Below, one piece after another: positions 1-5,410 of a DNA stretch of 10,448 nt. The notes below the pieces were generated by a model. That model was not told where the DNA came from. It saw only the letters and a program-made list of their open reading frames with translations, and searched no databases. The stretch covers positions 1-10,448 of the forward strand of contig QHWL01000180.1 of NCBI GenBank assembly GCA_003222555.1. Reading direction: 5' to 3'. This DNA is from Acidobacteriota bacterium (GTDB lineage Bacteria; Acidobacteriota; Vicinamibacteria; Vicinamibacterales; CAVVIG01). Positions within the stretch are counted from its first letter, which is position 1. Each line of letters opens with the position of its first letter. Position numbers and translations under genes: made by a program.

Positions 1-340
1 CACGGCGCCCACGATTCCGCCAGACCTGGACGCCAGTGAATCCGCTCATATGCAATCGCACGTTCGGTCGCGGGCACATCTGTCGAATGGTGCGTCCGCT
101 CCGGACTGGAGTTCAAGGGGTGTGCCACGGCTCGCACGATCGGAGCTACGCACATTACGGGCGAAATGCGTTCGACTTCCGGAAAATTTCCCGCTCCGCG
201 CCGTGGTCGGCGGTTCTGGACACGCGCAGAGCGGAATAAATTTTACTGAATTGTGAGAATTGCCGTCGGGATCGTTGTGTTAGGCTCGAAGTGCGCGTGC
301 CTATCAGGCCATCCTGCCGTCCACATGGGTCAACGAGCGC
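1..340. other. Non-coding or unassigned stretch upstream of the kinase-like gene
   Basis: I see no reading frame here with recognisable protein character on either strand. The short open frames are Arg/Ser-rich and look like shadows. An AT-rich patch around 235-262 stands out from the GC-rich surroundings and could hold the promoter of the gene at 341, but no clean -35/-10 pair can be named. In the frame of that gene the sequence stays open back to a TAG at 281-283, with plausible residues (Y-Q-A-I-L-P-S-T-W-V-N-E-R) just before the GTG at 341. A longer N-terminus from a non-standard start therefore cannot be excluded. Confidence 0.4.
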
Positions 341-1042
341 GTGAACATTATGCCGACTCACGAAGACGATTATCCGCAATTGCTCTCGCTGGCCGTTCAC
401 GAGTTCCGGACACCCGCCGGGGTCGTCAGCGGGTACCTGCGCATGCTTCAGCGGGACACCGATCACCCGCTCTCGAGCCGGCAGAGCAAAATGGTGGGTG
501 AGGCGGAAAAATCCTGCGCGCGCATCGTGGCGCTCGTCGGCGAGCTGAGTGAGATTTCGAACCTCGACGCGGGAACCGCGCGTCTGGCTCAGCAGTCGGT
601 TGACGTATTCGCGCTGGCTCAGGAATTGGCCGTCAGTGTGCCAGAGGCAGGTGACCACGATCTCCATTTGGAGTTCCGTGGCGAGACGGCCGGGGCGTTG
701 ATGACTGGCGATATTACGCGCCTTCGGGCGGCATTCGGCGCGGTTTTCCGTGCGATTTTGCGTGAGAAGGCCTCGCCGTGCACGTTGGTTGCCGAGTGTC
801 GATTTGCTCAAACCGCCGATGGACGCTCAGCGTTTATTGTAGTAGCCGAGAAAGACGCCGTACAGGCTGCATACGACTCGCGACCTGGACCGTTCGATGA
901 AAAACGTGGCGGCTTGGGCCTGGCGCTGCCGATTGCCCGGCGTGTCATCGAAGCGCACGGCGGCCGTTTGTGGTCGCCGGCGGGCGTACCTGATCGCGAC
1001 GGCAAAGCGATGGCCGTCATTGCTTTTCCTCTATCGGAGTGA
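341..1042 (+). CDS. Histidine kinase-like protein (HisKA dimerisation domain, degraded HATPase domain)
   Basis: A 233-residue soluble protein with no transmembrane segment or sensor domain. The N-terminus carries an H-box, L-A-V-H-E-F-R-T-P, with the phospho-acceptor candidate His20, followed by a HisKA-like two-helix region to about residue 75. The C-terminal half follows an HATPase_c layout. It starts at G-D-I-T-R-L-R near 123 and keeps a good G2 box, G-G-L-G-L-A-L-P (190-197), then A-R-R-V-I-E-A-H-G-G. Two ATP-site motifs are missing. The N-box asparagines are replaced (G-A-V-F-R-A-I-L-R-E near 133-142), and the D-x-G-x-G box reads E-K-D-A-V near 170-174. ATP binding is therefore doubtful, and it may act as a phosphotransfer or scaffold protein. 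The start is uncertain between GTG 341 and ATG 350; neither has a strong ribosome site. A relic of an NtrC-type regulator lies 10 bases downstream on the same strand, which suggests a former two-component pair. I am sure of the family and unsure of activity. Confidence 0.8.
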   Translation: MNIMPTHEDDYPQLLSLAVHEFRTPAGVVSGYLRMLQRDTDHPLSSRQSKMVGEAEKSCARIVALVGELSEISNLDAGTARLAQQSVDVFALAQELAVSVPEAGDHDLHLEFRGETAGALMTGDITRLRAAFGAVFRAILREKASPCTLVAECRFAQTADGRSAFIVVAEKDAVQAAYDSRPGPFDEKRGGLGLALPIARRVIEAHGGRLWSPAGVPDRDGKAMAVIAFPLSE

Positions 1043-1052
1043 ACCCGCTTGA

Positions 1053-1158
1053 AAACTCGGAAGTAACAGGCCAATCGACATCGACGTGCGCGTGGTCGCA
1101 GCGACGAACCGTAATCTCGAAACGATAATGCTGAACGGCGTTCCGCGAAGACCTCTAC
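1053..1158 (+). pseudogene. Relic of a sigma-54-dependent NtrC-family regulator (part of the AAA+ domain)
   Basis: Starting just after an in-frame TGA (1050-1052), the frame reads K-L-G-S-N-R-P-I-D-I-D-V-R-V-V-A-A-T-N-R, then N-L-E-T-I-M-L-N-G. The next frame (from 1141) continues with F-R-E-D-L-Y. This is the order of the conserved AAA+ segment of NtrC/FhlA-like regulators: the x-R-L-G-S-x-R-x-I, D-V-R-x-x-A-A-T-N-R-D-L and G-x-F-R-E-D-L-Y-Y-R-L blocks. The switch of frame falls at about 1140, where a one-codon linker is expected but only one base remains, consistent with a 2-bp loss. Nothing of the receiver, the Walker A/B motifs, the GAFTGA loop or the Fis helix-turn-helix is present. About 38 codons survive out of the usual 400-plus. 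It follows the kinase-like gene with a 10-base gap, so it is probably the remains of its cognate regulator after a deletion. Homology is judged from the motif string by eye only. Confidence 0.7.
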
Positions 1159-1370
1159 GGCGAATCCAACGATCGCCGCACGAACAAACCGTTGCGTCCT
1201 CGGGCCAGAAACCGCGTGTCTTCAAGGGCCTCCAGGATGATGCGGCAGGTGTCGCGCTCCAACCCGGAGAGCCGCGATGCGTCGGCGAGTGAAAGCTGCG
1301 TCCCTGGGATTTCGAGGAAGACACTCTTGAGCCGGTTTAAGGCTTCCGTAAGACGAGGCGTCGGGTGCAT
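1155..1370 (-). CDS. Small winged-helix DNA-binding protein
   Basis: A 71-residue protein. The start is well supported: AAGGAG lies about 5 bases before the ATG (reading AAAAAGGAGCGGCC then ATG on the minus strand). The sequence has three helices followed by a wing. L-S-L-A-D-A-S-R-L-S-G-L (about 26-37) resembles the first helix and turn, E-R-D-T-C-R-I-I-L-E-A-L (38-49) the recognition helix, and R-F-L-A-R-G-R-N-G-L-F-V-R-R (53-66) the beta wing. This is the shape of an IclR/MarR-type winged helix without a ligand domain, so it probably binds DNA as a small regulator; the target is unknown. The stop codon lies inside the regulator relic on the opposite strand (within its L-Y codons). The last residues S-L-D-S-P may therefore have been acquired when that locus was deleted. 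The fold is fairly sure and the function is not. Confidence 0.7.
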   Translation of the reverse strand: MHPTPRLTEALNRLKSVFLEIPGTQLSLADASRLSGLERDTCRIILEALEDTRFLARGRNGLFVRRSLDSP

Positions 1371-1715
1371 GGCCGCTCCTTTTTGAAAACCGCTGCAGCT
1401 GAGGCAACGCGCGTACCAAGCTGAGGCGGCGAAACCTGGAAGGACTCGCCGGCCTCAGTGCTCAAAGCCAAGCAAAACGAAGTCACACAAAACGGACGGA
1501 AACCCGACTGTTTCTTTCGCCCAGGCAGCAACTGCCGATTTGTCCGATACGCTTCGTGAGACTTTTAGAAGCGGTCGCAGCGCCATCCTGGTACCCCTTC
1601 GACAGATTTGTCATTAGCAAGCGCACGGGAACGGTCCGCCCACAAAGGTGGACACCACTGTGGCGCGGGGCTTCAGCCCACTACCGGACTTATGAAAACG
1701 GCGGCCCGAAGCTTT
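1371..1715. other. Intergenic stretch with two small adjacent hairpins
   Basis: No gene is apparent. The right end receives the 3' end of the minus-strand SpoIID gene, and the left end holds the ribosome site and presumably the promoter of the winged-helix gene. Two short perfect stems sit together. GTGG-ACA-CCAC occupies 1648-1658, and GGGC-TTCA-GCCC occupies 1668-1679. They could form part of a transcript end for the SpoIID gene, but no T-run follows on either strand, so I do not call a terminator. Confidence 0.35.
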
Positions 1716-3302
1716 TCATTTGACGTCGCGCCAGGCCTTGCCCGCCGCAATCTGGCGGACGAAGCAGGCTCTGGCACGCGCGTACGCATTGGTCAGCGCG
1801 CCGGCCGACACCGGCCGGAGTAGCTCAACGTCGGCCGGGCACGATGCGCGCGGCTGCGGCCGGAATGTGGGCGCATCGGCCCCACCGGGAATCGACCGGT
1901 CTCTTTTGACTCCGAGCCCCGCCTCACGGTCTGCGAAGTAAATCGCCGCTCCTTCACGCACCCACAACGGGCGCCCCGCGAGCGCCGTGTCGGTCATGAC
2001 GCGGACGAGCTCGCGCCGAATTGTCCGCTCGAGCACACCGCGATCGCGGAGTGTGGTGAGCGGCAGCAGGTGCAGCTCGCCCTTCGCGAACGCGCCGGCC
2101 GTGAACCACGCCTGCCCGGTCGCGCGCTCGTAGCTGTCGGTCGTGGGATGAAACCGCAACGTGACCCGCGCGGGCGCGGCAGCGTCGAGCTCGAGAGTCA
2201 GCTCATCGCGGACGCGGCGCGTCAAATCCACAATCCCGCCTTGCTCACCTTCGTCCTCGTCTGGCAACGATACGAGCACGTCCGGCACCGCCGCTGCCGT
2301 CGCCGGTCCCACCCGAGCTCCCGGTCGCGCCCCTGCGGTGCCGAAGGCGTCAGGCGTACTCACGGCGGCGCTCGAACCAGGCGACCCGATTTCCAGACCC
2401 GGAAAATACCGATCGAGTATGTCAGCCGCATCCTTTCCCGCCGCCGCGAGCCCGACCGATCCGATCACGCAGAGACCCACGCCGTGTCCTGCTCCGTGAC
2501 CGGTGAACTGGTACCTGTTGCCGACACGCCGCACCTCGAAGGCAGCGCTCATGATGTGTTGCCACCCGAGAGTGCGCCCGACGACGACGCGCAGATCCTG
2601 CCCGGAGACTTCCGTGGGCTCGAGGCCGTCGATCCGCAGTCGCGCCACCCGCCCCGAGCCATCGCGCGCGACGATGCGCACGTCGCGCACGCGATCGCCG
2701 CGAAAACCGGCGGCCCGAAGCGCCCGGACGAGATCCAGGTCGCCGATCTCCGCCGTCCACACCGGCCCGCCGCCGCAGGCGTCGTCTGGCCGCGACGGAA
2801 GGAACGGCGGATCTTCGGCCCCCGGCCAGACGGCGGAGGGGATTTCGGTTTGCCCGCCGCACGATGCCGAGTAATAGACCGACGCGGGCACGCCGCCGCG
2901 GAGCAGCACGAGGCCGGCGGTTGCCGTCGCCGCGCGTTCGGTCACCGCCCTTGCGGCTCTGAGGACCTGGCAGTGCGTTTGATCGCAGAGATCGAATCCA
3001 TCGGCACGATGCCGCCCGCGGTTCGCAAGGGCAAACGTGCGAACCGTGATGGCCAAGGCTTCGAGCGCGGCCGGCGGGCTGTCGCGTGCGGCCTCGCCGG
3101 CCAGCACGCGGGCGACGTAGGTCTCGAGCGCGATGGTGGCGACAGCGTAGCCGCCACCGGCCCGCGCGATACCGACGCGAAGCTGCGGCCGCGAAACGTC
3201 GCCCTGAAGCGATTGGGCGAGTATCGCTGCAGTCGGAGCGCGGGTCTGTAGACCCGCCGCTGCGAGCGCCACCAGAACGAGCGGGACGAGCGCCTTTCTC
3301 AA
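1716..3302 (-). CDS. SpoIID/LytB-domain protein with a peptidase-MA-like C-terminal domain
   Basis: Predicted 528 residues from TTG 3302. The TTG is chosen because GGAG lies 8 bases before it, a signal peptide follows directly (M-R-K-A-L-V-P-L-V-L-V-A-L-A-A-A-G), and the frame further upstream is not protein-like. Residues about 40-300 are a SpoIID domain, which in studied members is a lytic transglycosylase cutting stripped peptidoglycan. The domain shows L-E-T-Y-V-A-R-V-L-A-G-E-A with candidate catalytic Glu70. It also has D-Q-T-H-C-Q-V (107-113), Y-Y-S-A-S-C-G-G-Q-T (143-152) and the signature G-H-G-A-G-H-G-V-G-L-C (268-278). After a low-complexity Ala/Gly/Pro linker, residues about 380-528 resemble peptidase-MA-like metallopeptidases, with P-L-W-V-R-E-G-A-A-I-Y-F (445-456). 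The zinc motif HExxH is replaced by R430-E-L-V-R434, so this half is probably not a protease. It likely acts outside the cytoplasmic membrane. The start codon overlaps the stop of a tiny upstream frame, and the SET gene lies 93 bases upstream on the same strand. Confidence 0.85.
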   Translation of the reverse strand: MRKALVPLVLVALAAAGLQTRAPTAAILAQSLQGDVSRPQLRVGIARAGGGYAVATIALETYVARVLAGEAARDSPPAALEALAITVRTFALANRGRHRADGFDLCDQTHCQVLRAARAVTERAATATAGLVLLRGGVPASVYYSASCGGQTEIPSAVWPGAEDPPFLPSRPDDACGGGPVWTAEIGDLDLVRALRAAGFRGDRVRDVRIVARDGSGRVARLRIDGLEPTEVSGQDLRVVVGRTLGWQHIMSAAFEVRRVGNRYQFTGHGAGHGVGLCVIGSVGLAAAGKDAADILDRYFPGLEIGSPGSSAAVSTPDAFGTAGARPGARVGPATAAAVPDVLVSLPDEDEGEQGGIVDLTRRVRDELTLELDAAAPARVTLRFHPTTDSYERATGQAWFTAGAFAKGELHLLPLTTLRDRGVLERTIRRELVRVMTDTALAGRPLWVREGAAIYFADREAGLGVKRDRSIPGGADAPTFRPQPRASCPADVELLRPVSAGALTNAYARARACFVRQIAAGKAWRDVK

Positions 3303-3361
3303 TCGACCAGCTCCAGAAACGGCTCCATGTCGTCCCAGATGCGCGGGAGGCTGGCCATCAT
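3299..3361 (-). CDS. Possible 20-residue leader peptide coupled to the SpoIID gene
   Basis: A short frame begins with two adjacent ATG codons (3361 and 3358). It encodes M-M-A-S-L-P-R-I-W-D-D-M-E-P-F-L-E-L-V-D and stops at a TGA that overlaps the TTG start of the SpoIID gene (TTGA, 3302-3299). Such an overlap is the usual geometry of translational coupling. The same frame is open further upstream through C-D-D-C-C-S-I-L-E-D-D-Q without a start codon, so this may be the end of an older, lost gene. The ribosome site is weak. I would treat it as a candidate only. Confidence 0.25.
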   Translation of the reverse strand: MMASLPRIWDDMEPFLELVD

Positions 3362-3395
3362 CTGATGATCGTCTTCGAGAATCGAGCAACAATCG

Positions 3396-3788
3396 TCACA
3401 GTAGCGCCTGGCAGCGGGGTCCGCATCGGCATCTGAGGAGCCCTTCGCCGTCCGTGTTGTAGTGATAGGTCAGCTCTTCACCTTTTTTGATGGTTCGTGA
3501 CGCACGAATCCAGATGATGCCGTCTTTGATCTCGATGTAGCAGTTGGGCTGGCACGAGTGGTTGATGAACCGGGCATCGTTGCCGCCGACGTTGGCATCG
3601 ACGGCAGTACGGTTCGTCAGCTTGAAACACCAGATATGGCCGGTCCTGATGTAGCGCGCTTCGCGCTTGAGGCTCACTTGGTTCGAGATCTTCTCGCCGG
3701 CGTAGTCGATAATGCGCTTGTTCTTGGGGATGGTCTCGGTGGCGAACACGCCCCACCGGTGAATCTTCGATCGCCGTTTCCGAATCAT
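3396..3788 (-). CDS. SET-domain protein-lysine methyltransferase (short bacterial type)
   Basis: A 130-residue protein that is almost only a SET domain, expected to move a methyl group from S-adenosylmethionine to lysine on a protein. The blocks appear in order. S-K-I-H-R-W-G-V-F-A (7-16) and I-I-D-Y-A-G-E-K-I-S (26-35) come first. The SAM-binding pseudoknot motif A-R-F-I-N-H-S-C-Q-P-N-C (72-83) and G-E-E-L-T-Y-H-Y (103-110) follow. The post-SET cysteine cluster C120-R-C122-x3-C126, with Cys79, would bind zinc. The usual E-L-T-Y-D-Y has His109 in place of Asp, which is unusual. The open frame runs further upstream, but that part crosses an inverted repeat, so ATG 3788 is preferred. A Shine-Dalgarno-like AAGG touches the ATG with no spacing, so expression may be weak or the start may differ. 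The gene looks less GC-rich than its neighbours. Its substrate is unknown. Other short bacterial SET proteins of this type are common in environmental phyla. Confidence 0.88.
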   Translation of the reverse strand: MIRKRRSKIHRWGVFATETIPKNKRIIDYAGEKISNQVSLKREARYIRTGHIWCFKLTNRTAVDANVGGNDARFINHSCQPNCYIEIKDGIIWIRASRTIKKGEELTYHYNTDGEGLLRCRCGPRCQALL

Positions 3789-3838
3789 CCTTATTAAGAT
3801 AGCGCTTGTAGCCCCCAAGGGGATAGCGAGCCCAGAAA

Positions 3839-3912
3839 ATGCAACCACGAAGGCACGAAAACACGAAGAAGACCAATTTCTTTTTCGTGTCTTCGTGTTT
3901 TCGTGGTTGCAT
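3839..3912. repeat. Imperfect inverted repeat made of three 8-bp units per arm
   Basis: The left arm begins ATGCAACCACGAAGGCACGA and continues through two more CACGAA units. The right arm (about 3879-3912) is its near-complement, made of TTTTCGTG/TCTTCGTG units and ending in CGTGGTTGCAT. Each arm holds three units with an 8-bp period (CACGAAGG, CACGAAAA, CACGAAGA). The arms match with about five mismatches over 34 bases and have only a few bases between them, so RNA or single-stranded DNA would fold into a long hairpin. It sits between the divergent SET and DUF309 genes. Dispersed repeats of the CACGAAG type are known to me from many environmental bacterial genomes; their role is unclear. Confidence 0.85.
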
Positions 3913-3935
3913 CTTCGGCCCGCGCGCATTGGAGA

Positions 3936-4319
3936 ATGATACGTCCATGCGATGAGACACCGCCGCGCTTGTTGCTCGAGGGGATCGAGCAGTTCAACCG
4001 GGGCGAATTCTTCGAGCAGCACGAAACGCTCGAGCTGCTGTGGCGCGCCGAGCAGCGCGACGTGCGGCGGCTCTATCAGGGCATTCTCCAGATTGGCGTC
4101 GCGTTCCATCACCTCCGGCGGCTCAATCACCATGGCACGGTGTACATGCTCACGCGCGGAGCGGGGTATCTCGCGCCGTTCGCCCCCTGCTGCCAGCGTG
4201 TCGATGTCGATGCGCTCCTCCTGGCTGCGGCTGCCGCGTTGCGCGAAGTGGAGCGCCTCGGGCCTGCGCGACTCGGCGAGTTCGATTGGAGCCTGGTCCC
4301 CAAGGTCACGCTGGTCTGA
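3936..4319 (+). CDS. DUF309-family protein
   Basis: A 127-residue, probably all-helical protein of unknown function. It carries the family signature E-G-I-E-Q-F-N-R-G-E-F-F-E-Q-H-E-T-L-E-L (15-34), then L-W-R (35-37), followed by L-Y-Q-G-I-L-Q-I-G-V-A-F-H-H and N-H-H-G. The conserved His/Glu residues (H29, E30, E33) suggest a metal-binding or catalytic pocket, as is often proposed for this family, but no activity is established. The frame is open back to a GTG at 3903, which lies inside the inverted repeat. ATG 3936 is preferred, with GGAG just 1 base before it, an unusually short spacing. It is the first gene of a same-strand group with two radical SAM genes, 62 bases ahead of the first. The family call is firm and the link to the radical SAM enzymes is inference from position. 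Confidence 0.88.
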   Translation: MIRPCDETPPRLLLEGIEQFNRGEFFEQHETLELLWRAEQRDVRRLYQGILQIGVAFHHLRRLNHHGTVYMLTRGAGYLAPFAPCCQRVDVDALLLAAAAALREVERLGPARLGEFDWSLVPKVTLV

Positions 4320-4381
4320 CCCAATCACGCAACTGGCCGCAACAGGGCGTCCAACGCTATAGTGTGGGTGGAGGGTGCGTA

Positions 4382-5362
4382 GTGGAGGGCATCTTTTCGG
4401 CTTGGGGACGGATCCTCGCGGGGTACACTCCGGCGCTTTCCATCGAGATTACGCGCGAGTGCCCGCTGCGCTGCCCAGGCTGCTATGCCTACGGTGACGA
4501 CCACCTCGGCGGCGAGGTCACGCTGCGTGAGGTACGTGACCTCAAGGGTCAGGCGCTTGTTGACGGCATCCTCGCGCTGGTCGATCGTCATCGGCCGCTC
4601 CACCTCTCGATCGTCGGCGGCGAGCCGCTCGTGCGGTATCGCGAGCTGAACATCCTTCTTCCGATTCTGGCCGGGCGGGGCATCCACGTGCAGCTCGTCA
4701 CGAGTGCGGTGCGCGAGATCCCGCGGGAGTGGCGCGGGCTGTCCCGACTCTCGGTCGTCGTGTCGATCGACGGTCTGCAGCCCGAGCACGATGCGCGCAG
4801 GACGCCGGCGACCTACGATCGGATCCTCAAGCACATCGCCGGACACGAGATCACGGTTCATTGCACCGTGACGCGGCAGCAGGTGAACCGCGCCGGTTAC
4901 CTCGAGGAGTTTCTGCGGTTCTGGTCGGCGAGGGAGGAAACCACAAAGATCTGGATGAGCCTCTACACGCCACAGATTGGCGAGACCTCCGCGGAGCGCT
5001 TGAGTGGTTCGGATCGCCGCCACGTCGTCTCGGACCTGATGGCGCTGCGGCTGCGATATCCGAAGCTGGCTGCGCCCAAAGGGCTGCTCGAGGTGTACGC
5101 CGACCCGCCGCAGTCGCCTGAGGAATGCGTGTTCGCGCGCACGACGATGAGCATTTCGGCCGATCTGACCACACGGATCACGCCGTGCCAGTTCGGCGGG
5201 AACCCCGACTGCGCCAACTGCGGCTGCATCGCGTCGGCGGGCCTCGCGGCGGTTGCGCGTCATCAACTGTGGGGTTTCGTCCCGGTCGGATCGGTCTTCA
5301 GCGGTTCGATGAAGATCGGAGCGCGCGTCAAGCGACTCCGCCCCGCCGCGACACACGCCTGA
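4382..5362 (+). CDS. Radical SAM enzyme with a cysteine-rich C-terminus (rSAM1)
   Basis: 326 residues from GTG 4382, which has GGAGGG about 6 bases upstream; the longer open frame to 4040 is an out-of-frame overlap with the DUF309 gene. The radical SAM cluster motif is C27-P-L-R-C31-P-G-C34-Y, followed by the SAM-binding G-G-E-P (79-82) in S-I-V-G-G-E-P-L-V. V-V-V-S-I-D-G-L-Q-P-E-H-D is the usual strand-5 region. Five further cysteines lie at the end (C249, C269, C277, C280, C282; P-C-Q-F-G-G-N-P-D-C-A-N-C-G-C). They suit one auxiliary iron-sulfur cluster of the SPASM/twitch sort, though the spacing is not the standard SPASM pattern. The enzyme should cleave SAM to a 5'-deoxyadenosyl radical; the substrate cannot be read. 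The second radical SAM gene follows after 48 bases, suggesting one operon and possibly consecutive steps. Confidence 0.88.
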   Translation: MEGIFSAWGRILAGYTPALSIEITRECPLRCPGCYAYGDDHLGGEVTLREVRDLKGQALVDGILALVDRHRPLHLSIVGGEPLVRYRELNILLPILAGRGIHVQLVTSAVREIPREWRGLSRLSVVVSIDGLQPEHDARRTPATYDRILKHIAGHEITVHCTVTRQQVNRAGYLEEFLRFWSAREETTKIWMSLYTPQIGETSAERLSGSDRRHVVSDLMALRLRYPKLAAPKGLLEVYADPPQSPEECVFARTTMSISADLTTRITPCQFGGNPDCANCGCIASAGLAAVARHQLWGFVPVGSVFSGSMKIGARVKRLRPAATHA

Positions 5363-5410
5363 TGGTATGCTTTCGGGATCACGGTCCGGCTAACGCCGGC
5401 TAGACCACGT

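Noticed and set aside
155..811. 218-codon open frame on the minus strand opposite the kinase-like gene
   Set aside because: It is antisense to a frame with clear H-box and G2 motifs, and its product is Arg/Thr-rich without recognisable domains; typical of GC-rich shadow frames.
2070..3251. 393-codon open frame on the plus strand opposite the SpoIID gene
   Set aside because: The minus-strand frame carries the SpoIID signatures; this one is Arg/Pro/Gly-rich and has no domain pattern.
3789..4328. Long N-terminal extension of the SET protein
   Set aside because: It runs through the inverted repeat and antisense to DUF309. SET homologues of this type start close to residue M-I-R-K-R.
4358..4363. 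TATAGT as a -10 box for rSAM1
   Set aside because: No acceptable -35 element lies at the right distance (the bases there are GGCCGC), so it cannot be supported as a promoter.
4040..4381. N-terminal extension of rSAM1 to 4040
   Set aside because: It overlaps the DUF309 gene in another frame and is Arg/Ala-rich. GTG 4382 has a GGAGGG ribosome site and starts just before the radical SAM core.
4325..5356. 343-codon open frame on the minus strand opposite rSAM1
   Set aside because: The plus strand has the radical SAM cysteine motif, GGEP and a good ribosome site; the antisense product has no such features.
5386..5399. CCGGC-TAAC-GCCGG hairpin as a terminator between rSAM1 and rSAM2
   Set aside because: The stem is only 5 bp with no T-run, and the genes look co-transcribed; too weak to call.
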